Source of the DNA: Toxorhynchites rutilus septentrionalis
Taxonomy: Eukaryota > Arthropoda > Insecta > Diptera > Culicidae
NCBI RefSeq assembly: GCF_029784135.1
Contig: NC_073746.1
Coordinates: 252,530,494 to 252,594,493, forward strand
Reading direction: 5' to 3'
Length of the DNA: 64,000 nucleotides
How positions within the stretch are numbered: position 1 is the stretch's first letter; every line of letters starts with the position of its first letter. Shown here in pieces: positions 45,265 through 56,286 of this stretch. The notes under the pieces are model-generated. The model saw nothing but the letters and a program-made list of their open reading frames with translations, searched no databases and had not been told where the DNA came from. The translations under genes and the position numbers were made by a program.

Positions 45265-45893
45265 CCATGTGCGAACTTTATATGCCTTGTGCTCTGGGTC
45301 ATTGTGTTGGTAAAACTTGAATCCTCGATTTCATCCCATTTTGTTGTCACTTTGCTTCATATTTTCCTTCAGGGTGTTCAAGTAAACATTCTGATCCAAT
45401 ACACCATCGATGAAAACCAAATCGCCCATTGTCCACCCATTGCACCCTCATACCATCCCTTCACCACCACCATTTTTAAACGTTGCTATCAGATATTTTT
45501 ATGTTTAATTCATCGTTTGTTTTCCTCCATACGAAACGATAACCTTCTTGAATGGCGTTAAAGTTCCCTGTGGAACTTTTGCCGTCTCAACGTATGCATT
45601 AATTAGCGTCATTTATTAATACTTAGTTGAGATTTCTTAAACCAAATAACACGCCTTGAATGAATTCCGAGGGGCAAGCTCTAGAATATACGTGATCACA
45701 GTGCAAGTCGAAGGAAATTTCTTTGACGAAAAATCCCCCGGCCAGAACGGGAATCGAACCCGAACACCCGGCATGATAATGTGAGACGCTAACCACTCGA
45801 CCACGGGTGCACACTCAAAACGATAACCATCGGAGCCAAAAATATCAAATTTGAACCCATCTACGGAAATAATATCTTCCCAGTAAGACAATG
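45265..45893 (-). pseudogene. Tc1-like transposase relic split by a SINE
   Basis: Minus-strand pieces from 45893 read SYWEDIISVDGFKFDIFGSDGYRF, matching the Tc1 motif W.DVIWSDE.KF..F.SDG (the usual first catalytic Asp region). After the Feilai insertion (45545-45817) it resumes with WRKTNDELNIKN. After frameshifts it reads GDLVFIDGVLDQNVYLNTLK and FKFYQHNDPEHKAYK. The last corresponds to QDNDPKH of Tc1, with the catalytic Asp replaced by His. Neither ends nor N-terminus were identified. A second small piece of similar transposase is at 46022-46088 in the opposite orientation. Confidence 0.82.
45545..45817 (-). mobile_element. Feilai-type tRNA-derived SINE, copy 2
   Basis: Same head (GTGGTCGAGTGGTTAGCGTC, GGGTTCGATTCCCG) and body as 30059-30335, with a tail shortened to about TTCAAGAA. 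It is flanked by the 11-bp duplication AAACGATAACC (45534-45544, 45818-45828). Removing it rejoins the Tc1-like transposase frame, confirming the insertion. Confidence 0.92.
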
Positions 45894-46021
45894 ATGTGTT
45901 TCATGTTGTTTGGAAAAATCAAATTGGAGTTACTGATTTTTTTTTGCTGAGAAACGGTTTCTCCCTCTGTGCTCGGGCATTCCAGTTGCCTTTCCTGTCA
46001 CATTACAAACTTTTTTTTTTC

Positions 46022-46088
46022 AATTAGGTTTTTATCGACGGTGTAATGGACAAGAATATTTACTTGAACATCCTGAAAGAAAATATGA
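46022..46088 (+). pseudogene. Tc1-like transposase fragment
   Basis: Plus-strand translation VFIDGVMDKNIYLNILKENM is the Tc1 segment before the second catalytic Asp. It is homologous to the piece at 45350-45430 but inverted. Nothing more of the gene follows; an X/Z-type terminus begins directly after it (about 46090). Confidence 0.75.
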
Positions 46089-46089
46089 A

Positions 46090-47082
46090 TGTGATATAAC
46101 TGCAAGGTAGACGTAGGACTACCGCTAACTTGGTAATCATTTATTTAAATATCATCTGAATCAATTCTCAATAAATGAATATTTTGTAAGATAGCTGAAT
46201 GTTTTGCTTGATAGTGTATGAATGGATGAGTATAAGCGGTAGCACTTTCTCTGGTGGACTCCTCTTTGGTCTTAAGTTCGTTCGCCGGTAGATGGCTGGC
46301 AAGTTTTTCCAGCCTTTTCAGATTTTTCGACAATTTCTCCATGCGTCTTGATATTGCGTAAAAAGTACTCATAGCATATATCTGCTAAGAGGCTTTCCCC
46401 AGGTGTGTTGATTTTGCATCCGTGTTCGAGAACACATTCCGATTTCCACAAATTCAAGCATTGTCAATGAGTTAGATTGTTATGATTTCAATAGCTTGCA
46501 TTCAAGGCAATTTTTGAGCTTCTGAAACAAATTTTTGGGTCAATAAGTAACAAGCATATAATTCTTGGCCATTTTATCTTTCGAATAAAGTGATTATCAT
46601 ACCACTTCGTATATCCCCGGTAAAGAAATAACGCTCAAAGAATTAATCGATTCCTCCTCGGTAATACCCAGCGCAAATAATACTCCCCTCCCCGACATTT
46701 GGAATCGTCGATCGATTGCGGCATCTGTGAGCAGTCTATAATATAATTGCTGCTTTCTTTGATATGTTGGCCCCGCTCAGTCCGGCGGTAGAAGAGAAAT
46801 AGGATTGTGAGAGAAGAGCATGCTTAGACAAGCGAGCGAAGTCACTTAGTCACTTAGTAATCACAAATAAATGGATTCGCCTTTTCTTGAATTTCTTGCT
46901 TCATGCTCTAAGAGTTCATTCGCCTCTACAAAATGAATTTCCGACCGGGTACCAGTACACAGATGTACAGATTTGTGTGATTTCAATAGCCTGTTCCTGT
47001 CCAATTGTAACGCTCTCGTTTTCGAAACTTTGAACTTACACACTCTGAACTTTGAAATGAAGGACGTAATCCTAAGTCAAAA
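46090..47082. mobile_element. X/Z-like element, diverged
   Basis: The left end GATATAACTGCAAGG-TAGACGTAGGACTACC (46092-46122) resembles the Z outer end. The right end GACGTAATCCTAAGTCAA (47063-47080) is a decayed palindrome. The interior includes the dispersed repeat of 2395-2560 and 35540-35790 in inverse orientation, and a segment resembling the ultra-short retroposon start (minus, AGAGGCGAATGAACT at about 46907-46921). The open frames at 46145-46457 have no recognised domain. Confidence 0.55.
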
Positions 47083-47223
47083 CACACAAATGATCTCACA
47101 ATCAAATATTCACATAAAGTTTGATACATTTGCCCGAAAATGACAACAAAACGAATGGCGATCGGCTAATTGAAATTGTCCGATTTCAAATTTCATCATA
47201 TAGAAGAATAAAAAAAACAAACA

Positions 47224-47267
47224 CAGTAGAATCCCGATTATCCGCGAAATAGCCTGGCGAGATCACC
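47224..47267 (+). repeat. pogo-like MITE terminus fragment
   Basis: CAGTAGAATCCCGATTATCC and the next 24 bp match the right end of 31275-31608 (inverted). The element is cut off by the Helitron that follows. Confidence 0.7.
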
Positions 47268-48062
47268 TGCCATACAAATCAAAAACAAATTTCTACATTA
47301 CTCGAGAATTAATCAAACAAATGCAACCAAATTAGACATCTGGAGGTTTTAGCTGCCATACAAATGAAACACAAATTTCTACATTACTCGAGAATTATTC
47401 AAGCAAACAAAACGAAATTTGGCATGTGAATGTTTTAGGGTGCACTAAATGTTTTTACGGTGGCTAGATTCTCCTCCCCCTCCCTTAGGCATTACTGGAG
47501 AATTAATCAAGCAAACGAAACGAAATTAGGTATATGTAGGTTTTAGGGTGCTATAAATGTTTTCACGGTGGTTAGATACTCCACCCCTCTCTAAAGGGGA
47601 ACTGCCATACAAATGGAACACAAATTTCTGCATAACTCGAGAACTAATCAAGCAAACGAAACCAAATTGGCATGTGGAGGTTTTAGGATAACTCGAAAAC
47701 TACTCCTCCCCTCTCTCTAAGGAGAGAAGAGGGGAGGGGTATGTCTTCATTCTACCATATTTTCTGTATCAAACATTTATTCCATGTAACGGAGAAACAT
47801 GTTATTTGCAAGTAGTTGAAAAATCTTGAACGAGAATTGTGTCTGAAAATATTCTGATATTATAATGATGAGTTTTGGTAGGAGTACTAGGAATTTTTTT
47901 AGTAAAAGGTAAATTCAACGGGGTCGATTAGAACATCAACCAATGAACAGTTCTGCGATTGGACACATGAACTTGCGCTTAGTAAGAAAACGTGAATGTT
48001 TGAAGGTATTGATAACAAAAAAACAAATTTTTGGACGGGACGAAGTTTGCCGGGTCAGCTAG
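47268..48062 (+). mobile_element. non-autonomous Helitron (Helentron-like), copy B
   Basis: Ends GACGAAGTTTGCCGGGTCAG-CTAG at 48062, as copy A. It holds about four tandem units containing TGCCATACAAAT, ACTCGAGAATTAATCAA, GGCATGTG and CTCCTCCCC. The 5' boundary is uncertain. Non-coding. Confidence 0.82.
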
Positions 48063-48099
48063 TAAAGGATAAAAATAAGGTTCAAACATGAAAAATATA

Positions 48100-48170
48100 T
48101 ATTTTAGCATGAAAACTATGTTTTATCAATACAGAAAACATTGAACTATCCATCTACGTGTACACCAGTG
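48100..48170 (+). repeat. short dispersed repeat shared with 14215-14280
   Basis: See 14215-14280; same orientation, about 90% identical by eye. Confidence 0.6.
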
Positions 48171-48388
48171 GATTATAACACTTACGAATATTGTAAACAT
48201 CATGCGTGCAGATTTATATATCTAAATCATGTAATTAATGTATCTCGATGACCTCAATTCTGATCATGGTTTGCCCGATGCACTGATGTTGGTTTGTCCA
48301 CTTTGTTACTATGGCAGCTGCTTGGGGCACTGCAGTTTGTTTGTTTTTTTTTACTCGCGCGAAGCAGAAATATAGTTTCTCTAGGTTG

Positions 48389-48700
48389 ACCCAGCAAACA
48401 TTAAATCGTATGACTTTTGCACATGCTAGATCGCATATAAATTAGTATCAAATTACAATCGCATAAAATATCAGTCAAAGGATGCATCATGTGTATCCGA
48501 AATCGTATAAAATGCAAGAATAGGATTTTCTATATCGTTGATGGATTAGGTCATATATCGGTATAACAATCATCCTACTATCGCGACATGCAATATTATA
48601 TACGCATATTCTATTCATATTATATAACATTGTCGGGTAAAATCGTAAAACAGTGTAAAAAGCATCGTAAATCGTTATACACGACTTTATATGCTGTGAT
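48389..48700 (+). repeat. CCCAGCAAACATTAAATCG repeat, copy 1
   Basis: It starts CCCAGCAAACATTAAATCGT and continues CAAATTACAATCG, AAAGGATGCATCATGTGTAT, GGTATAACAATCATCCTA. The same blocks occur inverted at 60588-60866. Probably a MITE with only one terminus seen. Confidence 0.7.
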
Positions 48701-48956
48701 TATGTGTAGTAATTGCATTGAATGGAGTTTTTTCATTGTTCAAAATTTGTAATTTTTTCACTTTTGATACATCAAATGGAAGCCCTTAAAAAAACGTTTC
48801 CTGTATGAATTTGTATCCTTTAAACTGATTAGATGAGATAACGTGGTAGAATCCGGAACCACATTCTGTTAAAAAATGTACACAAAAATACCATTATAGC
48901 CATTACTAGTACAATCGAAAAAGCATACCCATTTTAATCGTCAAATTGTTTACTTT

Positions 48957-50340
48957 TTGACGTAGAACTACGTCTTTCATTAAGGGTGTCAAATCAGAAA
49001 ACAGGTCACGTTTTTATGAAATAAAGTTAACGTTAATAACTATTTTTGCCGCGAACGGATTTTGGCGATTTACATACTAAACGAATCGTAGGCGAAAGGA
49101 AAGTAGGTGATTTCGGCGCGTCAGTCGAAAATGTAAACGCCCATGCAGCAACCAAAATCAAGCTCCCCCCGCTGGTGGTGAAGGCGGTCGCTCTTGACAA
49201 ACTCATCAGCGAATTCGCATCGATGGGTGTTACAGCAGAGTACAAGCTGTGTGGCATAATTCAGTCTTTTTCCAAGCAGTTAACATTGTTTATTTTCCGT
49301 CTTCATAAAGGCTTCGTTGGTGCCTTTGAGAATGCATCAATTCATTAAACTGACGTTATGGCGAAGCAGACGTCTGCACCAAAAAATTATTTGAGAATAC
49401 CAAGCATCTTGAATGTCTTACTGGAATGTTATAAGTTATTTGGGTTCGCATGCCAGTCGCAAAACTTCCTTCAACTAGGATTGCATTTGCGCTAATATTG
49501 ATCATAATGAAGCATTGCTACTGTTTTCGAGGTTGTTATTAACAAAAAGAGTTTATTTCTCTTGTTTAGTCAACAAGAAAGTAAATGTTCTGGAATTTTG
49601 TATGTGATTAGGTTTTGCTTGCCAGTAGCAAAACATCCTCCACTAAGGGTAACAGCTGCGCTTCTCTCGAGCATGAGAAAGTAATGCAACTCTTTTCGAG
49701 GCCAGTAATATTAACAGAAGCGTTTCTTTTGAGAATAGCGCAAAATGATGAGAAATGTTTATATTGCTAGTAGTTTCAAGCCATCAATGTATGGCTCTGT
49801 ATGCATGCTATGGTGAACGCTTGTTTGGCGCTTTGTTTACGCTTAGTTTGACGAACGATATCTAGAGGTGCTATTCCTTTGAGGCAATACTAAATAACAT
49901 GTAGCATGATAGTTGATACTTGCAAGTGTTGTCATTGTTGTTGTTTACATGCGGTGTCAAAGATATATTCATATAGTAATGAGATATGGAATAATTGTGC
50001 TGGTGCAACATGTATATAATCGACTGTAGCCGAGTCTAGTCAATTTCGAAAAAGGCCACCGGAATAGCCTTCGAGGTAAATTTTCAATGCATTGACATGA
50101 AATAAATTGCGACATACGATTGTTTTGCGAGGGCAAGAATGAATCATCAATCAATTATCGTCAACTGATTCTACAATGAAAAAATCATTTCAGAGATTAT
50201 TCTACTAAGCAGTTGTTTCTAAAATTTCACAGCATTATAGAATAATATCCGAAGGTATAAACAAGCGACTTATATAAAATAACAGCGTAGTTCTACGTCA
50301 ACAATGCGGTCGTATCTTGGACACAACCTCCTATAATTTT
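48957..50340 (+). mobile_element. X-family element, copy 1
   Basis: The left end TTGACGTAGAACTACGTC (48957) and the right end CGTAGTTCTACGTCAA (to 50301) are followed by the outer segment AATGCGGTCGTATCTTGG-ACACAACC shared with copies 2 and 3. The interior 49360-50280 matches copy 2 (55505-56090), but 49060-49300 is unrelated to copy 2. The unmatched part is G/C-richer and open on both strands (for instance NAHAATKIKLPPLVVKAVAL on the plus strand), possibly captured host sequence. No transposase. Confidence 0.75.
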
Positions 50341-50459
50341 TTTACTATATTTTCTGTTCTTGTTTCAAGAAAAAAAGGCTGGATAAATTTCCTATCTAAT
50401 GTTATATAACACAATATAGGTCGCAATAACGATTTTGAGTAATATGCGTTTGAAATCTT

Positions 50460-50989
50460 TTAATGAAACATTACATTTCTCGCAGTGTGATCCCCCCCTA
50501 CATAGAAATCAAAAACATAGTCGTATGTCATAATCGGTTTGTATTTAATAGTTGCGTGAAAACACCCTGAGTCGGGCAAACCCACATTATTTACCCTATA
50601 TTTAAGTGTTTGTGAAATGTTTCCCAAAGGTAAATATCCGGGACGCAAACCAGGAACAAAATAATTCTCTGAAGGCATGCAACAAGCAAACCAAACAACT
50701 CAAAAAAGCATGACACTCGCACCGATAGCTTTCGATGCTATCGACATTGCTTGGTATCTATAAATGGAAGCTAACGGTATCTAAAATTGAGCTAACGAAC
50801 AAAATTCTTATCGACTCGATTTCTGTAGTAAGGCCCAATAATTGGTTGCAGCTCCGGTCCCAGGTATGTCTTGAAATGACGATAATGTCGCTTAGTTTTG
50901 TCAATTGCAAACGTACAGTTCTTCTCCCGGGTTTTCATACCTAGTGGATACCATACGGTTGGGCTATCCAACGTATCCAACAACTTCAT
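50460..50989 (-). other. unrecognised coding-like segment
   Basis: Two minus-strand frames, 50989-50792 (65 codons, MKLLDTLDSPTVWYPLGMKT..., ending PYYRNRVDKNFVR) and 50678-50460 (72 codons, MPSENYFVPGLRPGYLPLGN..., ending TARNVMFH), have a protein-like composition. They are interrupted by stops and frame changes between them. I do not recognise a family. They could be a gene relic or an old insertion of foreign origin. They lie downstream of ETHE1 on the same strand. Confidence 0.3.
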
Positions 50990-51370
50990 GAAGATCTCTT
51001 CAGTCTATAGTTTATTATGAAACGATGACATTATAAAAGAATGAAGCTATTGTTATTTTTCGAAGTGATCTCGCAGCCAATCCAGAGGAGCCACATTGAT
51101 GAATCGATAGTTACCTTTTGGCATAATGTTGCCTTAGTTATACATACCGGCTGTGGAAATTATGACGGTTGTGCTTAACCCCTAAGAAAACATCAAATAT
51201 GCAAGTCAAACAGTTTATTGTTGACGCACTGGTCTAGATTCTTCATAAGAAACGCGGAAACGCTATCGTGTAACATTGTGATGTAACTAAAACTATATTT
51301 TAATACTTTAACATTGCCTGGAGTTGACTTGAGTCATAAGGAGTCATCCCATCACTGACTAGCGGTAGAT

Positions 51371-51376
51371 TTTATT
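51371..51376 (-). other. polyadenylation signal of ETHE1
   Basis: AATAAA about 24 nt after the ETHE1 stop codon on the minus strand. Confidence 0.65.
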
Positions 51377-51399
51377 TGGGGATATCATACAATCCACAC

Positions 51400-53303
51400 T
51401 CACGATTGGCGGGCACCGCTTTGTCTAAAAATATGCTGCATGTATTTTACTGAGTAATCGAATAATTTGGGCGAAGTAATACCAATCATTTTCGGGTAAG
51501 GTAGGTTGAGATTAGCCATGATCTCTACGAACGCGTCGATATCCTTTGTTAGACGAGGATTGTATTGCTTTTCTTCGGCCACTGTGGTTTCCATGTTGCC
51601 CCTAAAACAGGGAATACGTAACATAATTCAATCAAAAGCCATTAAGAATGATTATATCACGCACTTATAATCATGTGCTGGAAAGATTCGATAATTATCG
51701 GGAAGTGTAAATATTCTCTCATGGACAGATTTGTACAAGTTGCGTGAATCGCCTTCTTGAAAATCGGTGCGGCCGCAACCTCGGATCAACAGAGTGTCAC
51801 CAGTGAAGACAATGCCCTAAAATTAGTGAGCGTTTCGGTGATATGTCCTAATTGTGCTCAAATTAACTAACCTGTTCATGAACAACGAATGTCATGCAGC
51901 CGTTGGTATGGCCGGGTGTACACATCGCCTTCAGCTCGAATCGTCCGAACTTTACCAGCTCATTATCTTTCAGATATTTATCAGCCTTCGCACCACTGCT
52001 CTCGGAGATCACACTAACCGTTCCCGGTAGCAACTGTTTCAGGTATCCGGTTCCAGTGATGTGGTCGGCATGCATATGCGTGTTCACTGAATATGATATG
52101 ATACATAATAAAAACGCTGTAGTAGTAAAATCCCTTTGAACAACAAATCTAGAAGCTTCAATTATTACATGCATAGGTAAGCGTGAATCCCAACTCTTGT
52201 ATCAGACTGGCATCTCGTTTTGCCTGTTCGAGCACTGGATCGATAAGAATAGCTTCTTTGCTGTTGATATCGCCCAACAAATAAGTGTAGGTGTGTGATT
52301 GTTCGTCAAAGAGCTGAAATGATAATGGGTTTATCATCGTTTGGAAGAGACATTCCAATCGCTTCCGCCGAAGCCGGTTTTCAAGGGGAAAGTTGTTTGC
52401 TACGGAATCGAGCAGCAGCTACGCAGAAAATATTACGTTTGGGGCATACCACTTTTATCGTTGTTTTAATTCTTTGATATAATCTAATCTGATAAGATAA
52501 TTAGGTTCGATTAAAATATACGATTCATTTTTGCAAAATCTAACTGATATTTAATCAGTTGAACATATAGGTCATAGAGGCGAATGAACTGCAAAGTTTA
52601 AAGCCTCTTAAAAACAAAGAAAGAAAGAATATAGGTCATGTTCTAGAAACCACATCATAATATGTATTAGAGGTCAAAATCAAATCACTCATTTATTGAA
52701 TAAGTCTCGGTAGACAAAACACAAAATACGAAATTCGCTTTGTAGGAGACGGTGTCGCGTTGTTAATCATCGAAAATAAAACGCAGACCAATAATCATGA
52801 TGATTCAGCATCTTTGCGAAGGTCACCTACGGTTCCGGTGGTGTTCGTTAGTGCGTGATAAATGAATAAGTAAGCCGCTCCAAAATTGATTACAAACGTT
52901 CGAGAACAATATATTACCCTGAAATCGTTAGCTCGATACTGATAACATGATGTAACCGAATGTTTGCAGTACCAAATCTCAAAAACACTAACTGAATATT
53001 GATAAGATGATTGCACTCATTTACTACCACTTGAATGCACTTGAACCGTTCGTCTTAATTACAAAAATCATGTTCACCTTGAGTGAACAGTTTTAACGAG
53101 CTACATACCTGACGGAGGAAGAAATCCGACGAAAAAGGTTTGCGTTCGCCTAACATTCTCGCGTTACGATGCCTCGCAAGACTATGAGCAATATCCACCG
53201 AGGCGCTGACCTTTATGTATGCCGCAGATGTTGTGGTAATGCTTCGCGATAGCAACACAGGTGCCCTGGTAAAAGTAGCGAGAACACGAATAACGGTGGT
53301 CAT
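51400..53303 (-). CDS. ETHE1: persulfide dioxygenase ETHE1, mitochondrial
   Basis: Five coding exons: 53303-53109, 52313-52169, 52086-51872, 51816-51665 and 51601-51400. All have GT...AG introns and the phases agree, giving 302 aa. ETHE1 oxidises glutathione persulfide to sulfite and glutathione in the mitochondrial matrix, a step of sulfide detoxification. Residues 1-50 are basic and Ser/Thr-rich ([20 protein letters not shown]), a probable mitochondrial transit peptide; the protein is about 48 residues longer than human ETHE1 (254), mostly here. The metallo-beta-lactamase fold shows THMHADH (His117, His119, Asp121, His122), PGHT (His173), FTGD (Asp192) and PAHDY (His233). The Fe ligands by homology are His117, His173 and Asp192, all present. 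Also typical are [20 protein letters not shown] and [11 protein letters not shown]. Intron 1 (795 bp) contains a 53-bp retroposon. AATAAA follows the stop. Confidence 0.97.
52576..52628 (+). mobile_element. ultra-short retroposon-like insertion, 53 bp
   Basis: Lies in ETHE1 intron 1, opposite to the gene. AGAGGC (52576-52581) pairs with GCCTCT (52603-52608). Inside, AACT-GCAA-AGTT forms a second hairpin with a GNRA-type loop. The tail is TAAAAACAAAGAAAGAA. It is flanked by the exact 11-bp duplication ATATAGGTCAT (52565-52575, 52629-52639). Confidence 0.8.
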
Positions 53304-54259
53304 GGTGTCTGCTGGGAAATATGTGAAAACCTAAAATTTCAAGCCAAAGTGGTTACAGTTTACTAATTAAACATCAAATTTATTTAGGCATGATCAACAT
53401 AGATTAAGTTATCTGAACGTAAACACTTACTACCGAACTCAATAAACTCAACGAAAACACTTATTAGTACGAAGGAAGGAAACAGAGTGGCAATGCATTT
53501 GCTTGCTGAAGTACGTGACCGATGGTTCAAAACAAATTTTGGCAAATTCCGTTTATAAGCTTAATCACCTGTTGCTTATCGCAAAGATAATGCACACTAA
53601 AAATTATACACCAAAATAGATTCCATTCGTTACCATCGATCAAGTGAAGTAAAATACGCAAAACAGCTGTTGCATGCCTGTGAAATAGTGTTTGTGGAGC
53701 ATTCGTAGCCGTAGATGGGTTGTTCAATTCAGTACATGATGTTCGAAGAACAAGCAGACCAGACCAATCTGCTGGAAAAATTATTATTCTGAAATTTCAT
53801 ATTTTACCTGAACATTAACTGGTTGTTCAAAATTTCAAATTAAAACTATGACGGGTTGAAAGTTTATGGGAAAAAATTCAGATGCAAATCAGCATGTGGA
53901 AACTTACAAACAAAACACAGTAGATTTCCAAGATGGCTGAAGAGTGGTTTTAGCAAGTTGGCCCACCTTAGGATATACTTCTACGCGCCTTGGACATTAT
54001 CTCTACCCCTCCCTCTGTTGTCCAAGTGGACATTTTTCCATGTTTTGACAAAAAAAAATCGGAAAATTATTGAATCGCGCTTAAATTCCATTTTAAATTT
54101 GTTTCTAATTTCTATTCTATGGCTGGACATTGATAGGAATGTTAGATTTATGAATAGTAGCAGTTTGTTCCCCAATATTTCCCGTGAAGTTATCCATGTA
54201 GCTGTTTAGTTTCTTCCGAATTCCATTAACGTTATTATTACATTATATTGCGTTTCTTA
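53304..54259. other. upstream region of ETHE1
   Basis: Expected to hold the ETHE1 5' UTR and promoter; no motif stands out. Nothing else recognised. Confidence 0.4.
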
Positions 54260-54419
54260 TTGACGTAGAACTACGTCTTTCATTAAGGGTGCCAAATCAG
54301 AAAACAGGTCACGTTTTTATGAAATAAAGTTAACGTGAATAACTATTTTTGCCGCGAACGAATTTTGGCGATTTACATAGCAAAAGAATCGGAAAATCCG
54401 TTAAAATACATGAAAACTT

Positions 54420-55130
54420 TTTTTTTTTTATAAATTCGTTTATTTTTACAGGCTCAGTTACATAAGTTTAAAGGAGCCGAAATCTTAAATATATTTTTAA
54501 AACTATATATATGAACAATTTTCTTAAATCTACGGTTAGTAATGTGGGAAACCGATTACTCGTGGTGGACTCGAGATTAAAAGGGTGACATTTTTTCAGG
54601 AAAAGGATGGGGTATAAGGAAATTATTACAATGTTGATAATCACACACACTCAATTCTTAAATCTATTCGTACATCAGTTGTGAATTTACATTTCATTCT
54701 TCTGTTTATAGCAAGCGGACCAATTACTCACAAAGGAAGAAATGGAGGGTATAAGGATATAAGGATAATCACACACGAACATCGATAGATTTAAGGAAAA
54801 CATATATTTGGGACATGTAATCAAGGTCTAGCCGAGCCAACACATCTCTCACCGGCACATTGGGCTGCCTTCCTCTAGCCCGAAGGGAGTTCTCTAAATT
54901 CGATCTGGCAACAAGATACACCTCACACGACCAAACAACGTGTTCGATGTCGTGGTAACCTCGGCCACAAACGCAGATATTGCTGCCGGCCAGATTGAAA
55001 CGAAAGAGTAGCGCGTCTAACGAACAGTGATTGGACATGAGTCGGGAGAAGGTGCGAATAAAGTCCCGACTCAAGTCCAGACTTTTGAACCATGGTTTGA
55101 GGCTAACCTTAGGGATAATCGAGTGAAGCC
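54420..55130 (-). mobile_element. 5'-truncated LINE (I superfamily), 3' end
   Basis: 711 bp with a short poly(A) tail (poly-T at 54420-54429 on the plus strand), flanked by an exact 14-bp duplication TACATGAAAACTTT (54406-54419, 55131-55144). This is a textbook target-primed insertion, truncated at the 5' end. Confidence 0.94.
54769..55129 (-). pseudogene. LINE ORF2 C-terminus
   Basis: The frame is open from the truncation point to a stop at 54769: SLKPWFKSLDLSRDFIRTFS, then RLMSNHCSLDALLFRFNLAG, then ICVCGRGYHDIEHVVWSC and about 50 further residues. This is the segment after RNase H in I/LOA/Loner-type ORF2 proteins, with a Cys-x-Cys...His...Cys zinc-knuckle-like motif. Only about 120 codons remain; endonuclease, reverse transcriptase and RNase H are absent because of 5' truncation. 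It cannot move by itself. Confidence 0.88.
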
Positions 55131-56286
55131 TACATGAAAACTTTAAGTGTTTCTATTTTCCCATACATTTGTTCTGTCCATTTGTGTGCTTCCCCGAACA
55201 GAGCTGTCAATAACGAGCAACTTATCGACGAGCAGCGAAGGGGAAATTGTAGGATTCAAAGTCTCCGTGAACAAAGGAAAAGGAGAAGAATGAAGGGGAA
55301 TACTTGCCTAGGGTATAAACAGTGGATCTCGCTGAGGCAAACTTCCATTCGCCATTGGACTGTTGAGCAATCCAGTTCACTTTGCTTTCGCTGCGCTTCG
55401 ATCTAAGATTGGACCCCACCAGTGGTAATCTAACTTGGATATCGTCGTGTGGTTTTTTTCAGTTCGTTTTTGGCGTTATTCGTATCGTGTGTTTTTTTTC
55501 CGCGTCTGACTTTATGGCGAAGCAGGCATCAAGGTTGTACGCCAAAAAATCATTTGGGGAATACCAAGCATCTTGAATGTCATACTGGAATGTTATAAGT
55601 CATTTGGGTTCGCGTGCCAGTCGCAAAACTGCCTCCACTAAGGGTGGCAGCTGCGCTTATCTCGAGCATGAGAAAGTAATGCAACTTTTTTCGAGGCCCG
55701 TAATATAAACAGATTTTTTTCTTTGAGAATAACGCAAAATGATGAGAAGTGTTAATATTCCTAGTAGTTTCAAGCCACCAATATATGGCTCTGTATGCGT
55801 GTTATGGCGAACGCTTGTTTGGCGCTTCATTGTTGTTGTTTCCTCGCGGTGCCAAAGATATATTGATGTAGTTATGAGATGTGGAATAATGGTGCTGGTG
55901 CCACATGTATGTAATCGACTGTAGCCGAGTCTATATCAATCGCGAAAAAGGCCACCGGAATTGCGTTCGACGTAAATTTTCAATGCATTGACATGAAAAT
56001 AATTGCGACATATGATCAGCTAGTGTATTGTTCTGCGAGGACAAGAATGAATCATCAATCAATCATCGTCAACTGATTCTACAATAAAAAAAAGGGTGGG
56101 TTATATCTATGATATAACCGCAAGGTTGACGTGGAACTACCTTAGCTTAGCAATCATTCGTTTGTATTGACTAAATTCTTGATTGAATGAAACAGTTTCC
56201 AAATTCAATTGAGTTCAATATATTTGCTCTGTGAGTGAAAAAAATGAACAAATGCCATGTAAAGTCAATTCATTTATTGTGATTGA

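Noticed and set aside
50460..50989. Endogenous viral element hypothesis
   Set aside because: Aedes genomes carry such elements, but I could not match either frame to a named viral protein, so no claim is made.
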